Made by a program: the position numbers and the translations under genes. Below, piece by piece: positions 54,501 to 64,000 of a stretch of 64,000 nucleotides of DNA. Every line of letters starts with the position of its first letter. Position 1 is the stretch's first letter. Source of the DNA: Lineus longissimus (taxonomy: Eukaryota; Nemertea; Pilidiophora; Heteronemertea; Lineidae); assembly GCF_910592395.1 (NCBI RefSeq), contig NC_088311.1, forward strand, positions 8,494,501 through 8,558,500. The letters run 5' to 3'. The notes below the pieces were generated by a model. The model searched no databases. It was not told the DNA's origin and saw only the letters and a list, made by a program, of their open reading frames with translations.

Positions 54501-57500
54501 GACAGAATGCAACAAAATATATAAATAACCGGGGCAAAGTTGTTGGTTATTCGAATTCTGATATTCAGATAATCTGTTCATAATAATTCCTAAGCACTTC
54601 AAGCAAATTATTTCACCATAAAAAACATATATAGGTTTATTTTTCTTACCAGTGTTTATGGTTAAATAAATTTTGTCACTGCAATGAATATCAGATTTTG
54701 CTCCGTTACAACAAAAAGTCAAACCTTTTTTTTGTTCCACCCAGTCATTCTCTGGCCAAGTCAAAGACAAAAAAACCCACACAAATCCTGGAGCTTCGGT
54801 TTTATCCAGCCACATAAGACGGAAGGAGAGAGTAGACGGTTGTTTCATCTCCTTAGCCCAAGTGTTGGATCATTGGCCGGGATTTAGTGGCATGAGACTG
54901 AGAGAGTCAGACAGGCCAAGCCAATTGAATTTGGTTGTCATATTGAGGAGTAGTCGCCCATAGTCATTTTTCTCAAGGTAAAAAAAGAAAAATCTGTGAA
55001 AAAGTACATTTCTGGAAAGAACACTGGAGGATAACATTGTTTTCTGCAGATTGTTTTTGCTTTTGATGGGAGGTGGAGGCAATTGAGCAATAATTTAGCA
55101 TTTTAGAGGGTATCAATTTTCATCAACATTTTGAACGAATTTTTTGAAATTGTTACATTTGTACAGCCATCCAACTAATAAAATGGTTTCACTCTCCGAC
55201 AATAAGAGAGGTTTGCAAAGTCGTCCCACTTGAGAAGTCATGGTATTATCGTTCGATGTCTATGACCATCATCAACGGAGAAACTCATTCCAAGGGGGAC
55301 GTGCGTATTCTCCATCAATATCTTTAGTTAATCTGATAGAAGGGTTGGCTTGTTGGAAAACTTTCTGACTAATTGATTCGCTTTCATTGGTATCCGCATG
55401 CGTTTGCTCGACACGAGGCTGGCCGGGGAGATGGTTATCTGGGGTAGGCATGGCCGGCATGAGAATGGGTGAACCAATTTCGGACCAAAGCTAGTGGGCC
55501 CAATAGAGAGGGTGAAGTTCCACTGTAGTGTACAATGTACTTTAGGATTTTCGGTTGGAACGTGCATCACTTGATTTTGCTTGCCGTAATGAATTCGCAA
55601 TTGGATCACGCCAAATGTCCCAAGCAAATTGGTCAATCCACAAAACAAATTACGACTTCATTTCTATCACAAACCAACCCAAAACTACCAGTTGTGTATA
55701 TCTTGCTGATTTCCTTTATGGGCCATCAAAATGATTACATTCTTACAGCGTGAGGACTCTGTTATATCCAAACTAAGAAAGACACTTCTCCTTACATGTG
55801 TATTGTGGTTTGGGGAGGAAATGAGAAACGAACTGGTATAAAATGGCCAGAAATAGACCAGGGTGCGACTCCCGCTGCCTACAAATTACCGCATGAATTT
55901 CTAAGTGCTACTTCGCCTGGCGTGGACAATTAAGATATCAGCTCGACGAAGGAGAAGTTGCAAGTTGCGTGTTGCAAGAATTCCAAAGTGACCATGTTAT
56001 TATCATCATAAGGCTAGTTAGTAACTAACTAATCAATTTTGTTGATGTGCAGAAAGGGAAATTTGCAAATTTGTTCACCCTCTGTCCGTGATGTTTTTGT
56101 CAATTTTATTTTCAGGACACCATCATGCTGAAAAATGTTTGAAATATTGTGATAAAACTAGTAAAGATTTGCAGTGACATTGTACTACTGTTGTTTTTCA
56201 CCATCCCATTTATGCGGTTTCTCTTGCTAAAATGGACTTTCGAAGTCACAGTTGTGTCGGAAGCTTGCTAAATTTGCCAAAAGTCGATTTTTGGAAGTCT
56301 CATTTGGTCTGAAAGCAATGTAAAAATGTGCAAGTCTAGATCTGTTCATGAAGCTGGACTGCATGCAAATAGTCATGTTTGCTATTTTTTTGCCACAAAA
56401 AGAACACATCGGGACGAAACTCAGTAAATTAAGATGCTATGAGCAGTGCTGATAACAAAAATGCTGCATCATTTTCTTATCAGTTCATGAATGTTGAAAG
56501 AGTCACAAAACTTTTTTGGCGCATTTCTGCCTTTGTGAGAAATCTCTCGGATATGGGAGTAATCAAAGCGGCGTTGGATGCACGTTGGCCATTTGTCATT
56601 TGATACACATTGGCATTGTTTTTACCATGCTGGCATCTTGATCCTCGCGAGGTCGCGTTTCGAGAGATACAGTATTGTGGTATGATCCTGAAAGTTTAAT
56701 TACCGAATCCCTCGAGGCCAACCAGCTATAATGCGAGTCTCTCTTGCTGCAAATGTGTCAGTACAAGACTCTAAGATGAGTTCTTTAATTTGCCGGGCCA
56801 GTTTCTGGATGGTCCCATGTGGCAGATATTGTCAGCTTTATTCGATTAGTGTTATAGTCAGTGGAAAGTCTTTGTTCAAACATTCGTGAATTTTGTTGTC
56901 TTGTTATGCATTCAGATCAGTAAAAGAAAAATAGAACTCTCCAAGAATCATGGAAATGTCTTGTTGAAATTCTGAAAGGTCTGCTTGAGCTGGGGTGGTT
57001 CACATTCATACTTCAGTCCCTGGCAGTCAAGCTTCCACCCTCCCTTTTCTTGGTGGGGATGTCTCCTAAAATTGTGGCAGTGCGACTAAACGCAAGATAA
57101 TGGCACCTCAGAACCAGAAAGCTCTGGGTAGATGGAGCACAGCAGCTGTGGCAAGCAGTTCATGAGAGGATGAAAAACTTCAAAACACAAACCTGGCCAG
57201 ATTGCTGCTTGATTAGCCTTGACCGGCAAGGCAACTAGAAGATGAAAAATTCCGAAAAAAAACCTGGGCAGATCCATCTGATCAGCTTTGGGTGGACATG
57301 CATCTTAGAGAAGGACAATCTGACCACAATCCATGACTTTAATGGGCAGGAAGTCTCCGGCTTTCAAGGGCAACAAATCAGGACCATGATCTTTTACGAC
57401 ATATGACATATATGCCGACAACAACATTTCTTCCCAATTATTTTTCAGAATGTGGAGATTGACTTTTACATTGATATACACGCTCACTCCACATTGATGA

Positions 57501-57651
57501 ACGGTTTTATGTACGGCAACATCTACGACGACATTGAAAGGTGCGATCGCCAGGCCGTCTTCCCAAAACTCCTCGATCAAAATGCAGAAGATTTCTCCGT
57601 TTCGAATACGAGTTTCAACCGGGATGCTGTAAAAGCGGGAACTGGAAGACG
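48499..57651 (+). CDS. agbl4: Cytosolic carboxypeptidase 6 (AGBL4-like), 5' nine exons, incomplete at 3' end
   Basis: CCP6 is an M14-family metallopeptidase that trims polyglutamate side chains from tubulin and other cytosolic proteins. Nine exons join without a phase error to 1148 nt (382 codons plus two bases), with no signal peptide. Seen motifs: [16 protein letters not shown] near the N-terminus, the N-domain [19 protein letters not shown], zinc ligands His228 and Glu231 in HPGET, the substrate-binding Asn287-Arg288 in FDLNRHW, and the third zinc ligand His326 in DIHAHS. It stops at AGTGRR, where the human protein has over a hundred residues left, including the catalytic Glu in a YTLEVSF-type motif. 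Those exons were not found before 64000. The start ATG at 48499 has CATC before it and gives a short acidic N-terminus. Identification is secure. Confidence 0.95.
48524..49195 (+). other. CCP6 intron 1
   Basis: No coding segment inside. A stretch near 48728 begins ACAGGGTGACCCAAAAAAA, reminiscent of transposon ends, but no partner end was seen. Confidence 0.7.
49196..49321 (+). CDS. agbl4: CCP6 exon 2
   Basis: The acceptor is TTTCTAG and the donor GAAAGTG/GTAAGT. It encodes an acidic SDSESTEE stretch, then [21 protein letters not shown], which is highly characteristic of the CCP6 N-terminus. Confidence 0.96.
49744..49868 (+). CDS. agbl4: CCP6 exon 3
   Basis: Acceptor TTTCAG, donor GACCAG/GTATTG. 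It encodes the N-domain beta-sandwich segment [20 protein letters not shown]. Confidence 0.97.
49907..49971 (+). mobile_element. Partial pogo/Tigger-like MITE in CCP6 intron 3
   Basis: After a TA it begins CAGTAAAACCTCTCTATTAA and ends AATAGAGAGGTGT, matching the left part of the full copy at 52166. It starts 38 nt after the exon 3 donor. Confidence 0.7.
50099..50193 (+). CDS. agbl4: CCP6 exon 4
   Basis: Acceptor TTTTTACAG, donor AGATG/GTAAGG. It encodes [20 protein letters not shown] and the following [12 protein letters not shown] (Trp split with exon 5), as in vertebrate CCP6. Confidence 0.97.
50194..50762 (+). other. CCP6 intron 4
   Basis: Ordinary intronic sequence; no repeat or exon recognised. 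Confidence 0.8.
50763..50979 (+). CDS. agbl4: CCP6 exon 5
   Basis: Acceptor ATTTTCAG, donor AGTGTG/GTAGGT. It encodes the end of the N-domain and linker: [37 protein letters not shown], then [10 protein letters not shown]. The conserved YPYTYT motif marks the junction with the peptidase domain. Confidence 0.97.
51192..51321 (+). CDS. agbl4: CCP6 exon 6 with zinc-binding HxxE
   Basis: Acceptor TTTTTCAG, donor CCAAG/GTAACT. It opens the M14 peptidase fold ([14 protein letters not shown]) and carries [10 protein letters not shown], with zinc ligands His228 and Glu231. Confidence 0.97.
51626..51854. mobile_element. 229-bp fold-back (inverted-repeat) element
   Basis: Two arms of about 103 bp (51626-51728 and 51752-51854) are reverse complements with only a handful of mismatches and a 23-bp spacer. 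The arms include CTTGTCGCATCTGAACT, TGTAGACCTTTTGTGAAAT and matching complements. It has no open frame. It is a MITE or foldback-type insertion; no clear target duplication was seen. Confidence 0.8.
51884..51989. repeat. Perfect 53-bp tandem duplication
   Basis: The 53-bp unit starting GATTCATCTTCATGCTTCTC at 51884 recurs base for base at 51937. It ends 40 bp before CCP6 exon 7. Complete identity points to a recent event or an assembly artefact. Confidence 0.95.
52030..52144 (+). CDS. agbl4: CCP6 exon 7
   Basis: Acceptor TTTCTCCAG, donor CTATAG/GTGAGT. It encodes [20 protein letters not shown] and [17 protein letters not shown], the NPDGV loop typical of M14 carboxypeptidases. Confidence 0.97.
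52166..52343 (+). mobile_element. Full-length pogo/Tigger-like MITE in CCP6 intron 7
   Basis: 178 bp running from CAGTAGAACCTCTCT to its inverted end GGGAGGTTCTACTG, with TA on each side (mariner-superfamily style target duplication). It contains several internal GGACA...TGTCC and AATAGAGAGG sub-repeats and no open frame. It starts 21 nt after the exon 7 donor. The CAGTRGAACCTC end resembles pogo/Tigger termini from memory. Confidence 0.75.
52344..53587 (+). other. Rest of CCP6 intron 7
   Basis: Contains a small direct repeat CAGTGGTGGATTTTGAAAC (near 53153 and 53190) and the SINE-like fragment at 53420-53509. There are no exons. Confidence 0.7.
53420..53509. mobile_element. Possible SINE/LINE tail fragment
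   Basis: GGAGGAAACTGGGCGACCCGG, then a degraded middle, then GGAATCGAACCCGAC. This order resembles a repeat tail common in animal genomes (GGAGGAAACCGGAGTACCCGG followed by a B-box-like GAACCCG). It is a fragment, recognised from memory only. Confidence 0.35.
53588..53699 (+). CDS. agbl4: CCP6 exon 8
   Basis: Acceptor TTTTTTCAG, donor AATGAG/GTAAAG. It encodes [20 protein letters not shown] and [17 protein letters not shown]. Asn287-Arg288 correspond to the substrate-carboxylate binding pair of the family. Confidence 0.97.
53710..53880 (-). mobile_element. Third copy of the pogo/Tigger-like MITE, in CCP6 intron 8
   Basis: Ends with GAGAGGTTCTACTG and begins with a degraded GTGGAACCCC followed by ACCTCTCTATTAAGG. 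The internal order is inverted relative to the 52166 copy. It begins about 10 nt after the exon 8 donor. Confidence 0.65.
53881..57448 (+). other. Rest of CCP6 intron 8
   Basis: No exon seen. A degraded MITE end (about 55470-55527: GGACCAAAGCTAGTGGGCCC then AATAGAGAGGG and GTTCCACTGTA) is the only repeat I recognise. Confidence 0.6.
55470..55527. mobile_element. Degraded fragment of the same MITE family
   Basis: Carries the GGACCAAAGCTAGTG...AATAGAGAGG...TTCCACTGTA order of the right half of the 52166 copy, with many changes. Confidence 0.45.
57449..57651 (+). CDS. agbl4: CCP6 exon 9 with third zinc ligand
   Basis: Acceptor ATTTTTCAG, donor AGACG/GTAAGA. It encodes [35 protein letters not shown] and [16 protein letters not shown]. 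His326 of DIHAHS is the third zinc ligand. The exon 8/9 junction keeps the same spacing to this motif as I recall for human CCP6. A long antisense open frame over this exon is a shadow. Confidence 0.97.
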
Positions 57652-58579
57652 GTAAGAAGTTTTGAATGAAAACTTGACATAACGTGTCAGGCACACGAGC
57701 GACTAAGTCTAGAGTGATAAAGTCACGGCAAAGAAATTTTTGTCTAGACTCAGGCCACGCGGTTTTAATGTTGTCAAGGTGGAGACTATGGTTGATGTTG
57801 GTAAAATTGAAAAAAACAATCTTGATATCACGCACACCTTCAAACCACGTTCTGCTTTTTCCTGACATTCTTCATGACACTGATTGAATCTCCAAACCTT
57901 TTCAAGTGGGTCGTCAATTTTTTTTCTCCATCTCTTGCCTTTGCCATCTACGTTCATTGTCTGGCACGTAACATAAAATCGTTCCACATGTAAAATTCTC
58001 CTCACACAGCCTCCCTTTTCTCCCAATGTCTATTAGGACTCTACCTAATGAGCGCATCCCACTTTTTCCAGCAAGATTTTTTATCACCAAACTGAACAAG
58101 AGCTACATACTTAAGAATGTCCCATGTACCGATTTTCATTCACATCTTGCCCCATCTTTTTTATCAGTGTGGCGTTTTTCTCTTGTAATTTACCGCTGTG
58201 CACCTCATCAGAAAATTTCTTCTGTCATTTGTATTATGGGACTGCCAGAAAGTTCTCGTCGGTTTTTTTCTCCAGCACCATACAGACACTTCATTATCAT
58301 GACCTTATGGAAGCAGAAAAAAAAGTTATCATGACCATCATATTTCAACTTCACTTGATGTTTATACCCCATCCCCCTCCAGCCCCTGCCCTCTTCCAAG
58401 CTGTCGTTTTTATACATGTTTCAACTTCTCTTCAAGAAAATTGTACAAAGCAGCAATATATTTTGCAAAAAATAAATCATGGCACTTCTAAAAGTCTTCA
58501 ATCTTGATTTGACCAGAAAGCAAAGTAAACTGCCAAAGGTGACAGGTAAGTCGGTATGAGTACCGGTACCCTCTGACGC

Positions 58580-59238
58580 TGATATATTCTTTTTATTCAT
58601 GTAAACAGATCATGGCCTTGACCCAAATATAGTTGAAGCACTCAAAAATTACCCTTGAAAGCCGATATATTCATGCAAACAGATCATGGCCTGGCCTTGA
58701 CCCAAATATAGTTGGAGCACTCGAAAATTACCCTTGAAAGCTGATATATTCATGCAAACAGATCATGGCCTTGACCCAAATATAGTTGGAGCACTCGAAA
58801 ATTACCCTTGAAAGCTGATATATTCATGCAAACAGATCATGGCCTTGACCCAAATATAGTTGGAGCACTCGAAAATTACCCTTGAAAGCTGATATATTCA
58901 TGCAAACAGATCATGGCCTTGACCCAAATATAGTTGGAGCACTCGAAAATTACCCTTGAAAGCTGATATATTCATGCAAACAGATCATGGCCTTGACCCA
59001 AATATAGTTGGAGCACTCGAAAATTAATCTTGAAAGCTGATATATTCATGCAAACAGATCATGGTCTTGACCCAAATATAGTTGGAGCACTCGAAAATTA
59101 CTCATGAAAGCTGATCTATTCATGCAAACAGATCATGGCCTTGACCCAAATATAGTTGGAGCACTCGAAAATTAATCTTGAAAGCTGATATATTCATGCA
59201 AAAAGATCATCGCTAGGCCCAAATATGGGTAGAGCACC
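58580..59238. repeat. 74-bp tandem repeat array, about nine copies
   Basis: The unit beginning TGATATATTCATGCAAACAG, then ATCATGGCCTTGACCCAAAT, then ATAGTTGGAGCACTCGAAAA repeats about every 74 bp. The first copy carries a short insertion and the second a GGCCT duplication. The middle copies are nearly identical, and the last is degraded. It lies in CCP6 intron 9. Confidence 0.95.
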
Positions 59239-62200
59239 AACCTTCTTTCCAGTATAGGCAACACATAACTGAAGAAAGATAAACCACGAAGGATTTATCA
59301 TCAAATCATTCGGGTAATTTGATGCGGTGTATGGATCTGCGGCCACCACACAGCAAGTTCTCAGCCAAGGAGGGCCGATGCCATTAGTTGAGGAAGATAC
59401 TGAGAAGTCTTCAACCGGTTTACTGGTTTTAAGTGTCGTTTAGGCCAGACATGCCAAACCACTTGCTATAGAATCCATAAACCGCAAGGCCAAAAACAGG
59501 AAATCTAAGACCATAGGAAAAAAATGTATTGTTTCTCGGCAGTTTTGCCCATACATGATGCATTGCCATGTGGAGTGATTTTCCATGACTGTTTATGACA
59601 GATCGAATTGATTGGCAGTGAAGCAAAAAAATTCCATTTGCAGGAACAGAATAAGAAGATTTCACCACTTCAAAGCTCATTTAGAAACCACGAATTTAAA
59701 ACAAATATGCCAGAGGCAGACATTCTAATGTTTCATCCATTAGTTTCTGCCTCCTGAATTATGCAGATATTGATGCTGTCTGTGATTGTGAGTTCAGTGT
59801 CTGGCTACTTTTAATTGAATTTAATTCAGAAATCAGTTCAGATGTTCAAAATTTTAAAAGGATGTTTTGCAAACCTTTTGGGCTGCGACCACATTGGGGC
59901 TTACAGTACTTATCTGCCTTTCTGCAGGAAAAGACCCTCAGAGATGGTATCAAAATGTAATTGATTATGCTAATTCCTCACCCTGTATTGTACTGCATGA
60001 CTCGCCTGATAATCTCCTATGATTAGCATAAATAAATGACAAAACAAAAGAACGCTGGCAAAAACTAATCCTTGAGATGACCGCTTGAACCACTCACAAG
60101 ATTGATATCATTTATCACTGTCAGTGACAAGGCCGGGTGGAGCCAAGGGGATGATACTAGATATGTACAGATGTAGGACCTAAGACATTAAAACTTGTCA
60201 TCCCGTCCCAGAGGCTTTTTATTGTCCATTAATCTTCTTCTTTTGACATATTTGTGTTGTAAATGTCGCCAAAATCAAATTCAGTTGATCTTGTCCAATC
60301 TGATGATCTGTTTTAAGTGGGAAGCAAGGTCAATTTTGTGGAGAGTTCATTTCACTATAGTGGTGGTTCATTTGGTTTGTCATATGGCATCTGGAGTTTA
60401 AACGGATTAGGGTTTTGGAAAGGGACTGACCATTTTGTACATGCGCAGTTACAGAGAGGTGCATGGAGGGGTTGTTTGAAAAGTTGGGCATCACTATCTG
60501 CCTGTACATCATACCATTTTAGGGGAGGGGGTTTCAGTTGTGGTGTGACAAAGATCCTAAAAGTTCTCTTACCAATTCTTGGTTTTCGTTAACTCTATAG
60601 TCTAATCGTGAAAATAAACCAAAAAATATCCACAGGAGATTACTTGGCCAGGGATTCTGATCTGGCCGGGTCAAACACATTTAGTCTATCATTGGTACCA
60701 TGCAGACACTAAAGTGTAAATAAGTAAGTCAATGGTGTTAAAGCTGATCTATCTGGGCACAAAATCGCTCTCAGACGGTCTCAACAGTTGTTGTAACAAA
60801 ATGTTGTGCTAGCTGGTGATATAATTGCCACTTCAGGCCAATCCTGTACTTCCTAACGCGATCTTGGGCTAATATACCATGATCATCATTGCACTTTAAG
60901 ATGACAGATACTGGGTGGATATGCAGCGATCAGAAGTGCATGTTCTGTCACCTCGAGAAAGGTTTTAATAGCTCTCTTGAACAAGTTACTGGATATGATT
61001 GTGTTGCAAACAGCAAATGTGTTGCTAGAGTCCAATGGGATTACTCGTCTCATGATGATCTTACGTTTGGTAAAAACGAAGGTCATGTTGAGTGTATGTC
61101 TAGCTGTCTCGATAAATTTCTACATGTAAGGCCATGAGTACAGTTCTTAACCTTCTTAAAATACACCTTTATAAAGAACTTGGCACTTTTGGCGAGGGGG
61201 GTTGTGAGGGGGTACCGAATAAGTGCATTAGACCATAAACAATGATAGAAAGCAAAGTGCAAGACAGGCATATTATACCAAATAAAGCAATTTGCATCTC
61301 TGACACAACTCTCATATATCTTCCATTATTCATCCGGAGTGCCTAGTAAACAAATTTTCTCTTGACATCACCATATTTTATAGTTAGACCAGGCTCTCTT
61401 GTACAATAAACTCCCGAAAATTTAAATTTGTAGAGAACTTGGCCATGTCTGTGTCATTAGTTTTTAGCGACAATGTTTAAAAAGATGGGACTGGCGGTCT
61501 GATGACAATAACCCAAAATACGTACAAATATACGCATATAGGGCTCACTTATATTTTTGCGATACCCATTTCAATATCGTCAACAGTTCTTCTGGGCTGA
61601 TTCCCATGTGCGAGTGCATCACATCAAGATCATGTCGGAATGAAGTTGAATTAAAAACGACCCATCTTAAACAACCTTAATACATCTTAGTCACCAACTC
61701 TTGGTCAATTTCTATGCAGGTCCCTTCCTGTGTCGCACGAGTCGATTTCCTCGCTAATCTTGGGAGTCGTTAGTGCGGGTATTATCCCTGATTTATGGGT
61801 GCCTATAATAAGGCAAATGCTGAATACAGACACGGACGCAAAGTGTTGGGAAAGGTCACTCGGTTGGCGCAATCACCGGGGTGACGTGGATACGAAATGT
61901 TTGAGCTCTGGTTGGGTCGAAAGAAGGCTCAATTTGAGTGGAGGGAAGGCTTGCGATGTTAGTGTAAAAAGAAATCCACCTTAAAGAGTCAAGATCACTG
62001 AATTGTCATGATAAGATGAAAGACTGTGCAAGAATGAAACTAGAATTTGTGATTGGATAATGAGTTGCTGACTAGCACTAGCAGGCTGTTGTTTACCATT
62101 CTAGTTGTATTTTCTGATACAAGATTGTACATTCTCTCTGTATTTAAAATGCGTACAAGACTGCAATTACTGTCAAACTTACAAATTGAAGGAATATAAA

Positions 62201-62651
62201 ACATATAATTCGCACACCTTTCCTCTTAAAAAATCATTAATCAGCCACCACGAATGAAAATTTCACCAAAATAATCCATCAATTCACTTGAATGAGAATG
62301 AGCTGCATGATTTATATGTAATGGAGGCATAATATATATCTTTACATCAGTATATATCACGTCAATGGCCCCACCGCAAGTAAATGGCTACTCTAAACAA
62401 TGTTAGAGCATTTGTTTTGATATTGGCGTATGAAATACTTGATTATCATTGGCCAGGTTCGGTTTTGTTCCATATGAATATTTGTGTTACTCACTGTTTG
62501 CAGTTATCAAATTTGTAAGGTTCTGCAGTGACAAGTAGCACTTGCCAGTACGAACTTTACGTCTATAAAGGGCATCCTTGACCAAAACCACATTGTTGGC
62601 ATGAATTAACGAGGTCTGCCCCCAAAAAGAAAAATTCTCGAGATCTTTTAT

Positions 62652-62925
62652 TTTGGGCCTTGCCCCACCTGAACCATTTGCATCTGAAACTCTCTGTGAG
62701 GTTGTATTATCCCTATACCCCATTTCACAAAGAAAAGCTCTTTTCCTTTGGTTCCCCGAATTTGCAGCCTTGGCCCTCCTGAACCATTTTGCATCTGAAA
62801 CTCTCTGTGCCTTTTTATCATCCCCACCCCCCATTTCACATAGAAAAGCTCTTTTCCTTTGGTTCCCCGAATTTGCAGCGTTGGCCCTCCTGAGCCATTT
62901 TGCATCTGAAATTATCTGTGTCAAG
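62652..62925. repeat. 111-bp tandem repeat, about 2.4 copies
   Basis: CCTGAACCATTT...GCATCTGAAACTCTCTGTG recurs near 62671, 62781 and 62892, each followed (where complete) by AAAGCTCTTTTCCTTTGG. The period is a multiple of three, so frames on both strands stay open (37-residue repeats on the minus strand). Confidence 0.85.
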
Positions 62926-64000
62926 GCTAATGACCTTGTCCAGACTTTCGATCGATTATTAAACTTTGAACGTTGCTTGAGATTTCCATGCTATACCGAA
63001 CACCCATTGTAGACGAGCTCTCGTATTTCATCCAAACATCCCGTCATGTCATATATAAATTCCTTCACGACCATTACACTTCATTTTTCATTAATACAGA
63101 TCGGTATTTATGATGGAAAAAGTGAAATATAACGCCGAATCGCGTTGAGGATTAATAATGGAATTCAGATTGCGAGCGACTTAACAGACATTCGCGTCTG
63201 ACCTTTCTCATTGGCAATCTGGTACCGGTTGAAACTTTAGCCGGTTCTGTGGTACGGTCCATGCATATAAATTGTGGCCAATGTCCAATCTATCGGGATT
63301 GCGGGTGAAATTACGACAATATTCTCTTTATCGTTAATCACAGCGTGTGGCCTGAAAGTGGCAGCTGGGCAAGTTTTGTATGACAGTCCTTGACTCCAAA
63401 CTTTTTAGAGTGGCAGACAAATGAAATATCACTTTTTGAAATGTCTTTTATGAGCTTGATCCTGTGTCATGAGGAATCGCCTCAGTTTTTCTACTATAAT
63501 TGACTCGCAACTAAAAAGCAACTAGGGCTGCTGGAGCGGCACCGAAGAAACATCATGCAGCCCCAGTCAGCAGTGACCAAACGAAACTCCACGCAAAATC
63601 CTGGCTCTTTACAGTTCCTTGTATCTGGTGTCCATGCCAGGGAAGGTTAAAGACCCCACCAAGTAAGAAACATGAGTAGCTTGTGTGGACCAAACCAAAG
63701 TCGGATTCACTAGGCCAATAAACCCAATTGGCGCATAACCGTAGTGTCACGCAGAACTGCTCATCCCACCTTGGAAGAGGAATACTTCCTGGAGAAAATC
63801 ACCTCCAAGTGCAGCGCGAACGCTGAAGAAGAAGAAGAAGTTCCACAGTCGATTCTCAGTCAGTTCCATTATACTTATTTGAGATGGAGAGTGTCTCTTC
63901 GACAAATCTGGAACTTGAAATTCTAACTCTGTATTAACTTCTCAACAACTTTGCGGAAAAAGAAATTAAAAAACCTTCGAAAAAGGACTTAATCTAAACC

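Larger units (their letters stand above)
57652..64000 (+). other. CCP6 intron 9 (runs past the window edge)
   Basis: I searched by eye for the next exon (LGG..DHTSYCYTLEVSF-like) in the three plus frames and found none. The intron holds the 74-bp and 111-bp tandem repeats and a short (AAG)n run near 63825. Vertebrate AGBL4 introns are also very long. Confidence 0.6.

Noticed and set aside
54474-54848. 124-codon minus-strand open frame in CCP6 intron 8
   Set aside because: No motif, and overlapping frames on the other strand are equally open.
57305-57868. 187-codon minus-strand open frame, the longest in the window
   Set aside because: It is antisense to CCP6 exon 9, where conserved codons keep the opposite strand open. 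It shows no domain of its own.
63744-63926. 60-codon open frame at the right edge with an acidic run
   Set aside because: The Glu run is translated (AAG/GAA)n microsatellite; no similarity to the expected CCP6 C-terminal exons.

Overview
The window is a stretch of animal nuclear DNA, AT-rich and dominated by introns, carrying two recognisable genes. They lie head to head around a putative shared promoter near 47.8-48.5 kb. The left gene, on the minus strand, is a neuronal ELAV/Hu-type RNA-binding protein. The right gene, on the plus strand, is cytosolic carboxypeptidase 6 (CCP6/AGBL4-like), a tubulin deglutamylase. The ELAV wording (the linker after RRM2 and the start of RRM3) resembles what I remember of mollusc and other lophotrochozoan ELAV proteins. 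A marine spiralian is my best guess, but it rests on memory and not on a search.

ELAV gene: five constitutive coding exons (36245-36074, 24823-24720, 20977-20824, 16861-16624, 6939-6618) join in frame into a 329-residue, three-RRM protein ending in TAA at 6618. The intron between RRM2 and RRM3, where ELAV genes encode the localisation hinge, holds three further exon candidates: 21 nt at 15649-15669, 105 nt at 9339-9443 and 129 nt at 7489-7617. Each has splice sites, an open frame and the same phase at both ends, so any combination keeps the frame. Upstream of the first RRM exon are several possible 5' exons, including a phase-0 open 69-nt exon at 37701-37769 and a promoter-like exon at about 43.0-43.15 kb. 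The stretch below 6618 is probably 3' UTR plus flank and carries AU-rich elements.

CCP6 gene: nine exons (48499-57651) join perfectly in frame into 382 codons plus two bases. They cover the N-terminal domain and the zinc ligands HxxE (exon 6) and His (exon 9). The exons with the catalytic Glu and the C-terminus are not in the window; the last intron runs from 57652 past the right edge.

Repeats: at least three copies of a MITE with pogo/Tigger-like ends sit just inside 5' splice sites of CCP6 introns. There is also a 229-bp fold-back next to a perfect 53-bp duplication, a 74-bp tandem array (58580-59238), a 111-bp tandem repeat (62652-62925), a 152-bp near-palindrome (39334-39485), and a composite repeat with a (GAC)n core (28628-29777). 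I saw no tRNA, rRNA, CRISPR or intact transposase gene.

The main points of interest are the ELAV-CCP6 head-to-head arrangement, which matches human ELAVL4-AGBL4, and the combinatorial set of phase-matched hinge exons in the ELAV gene.
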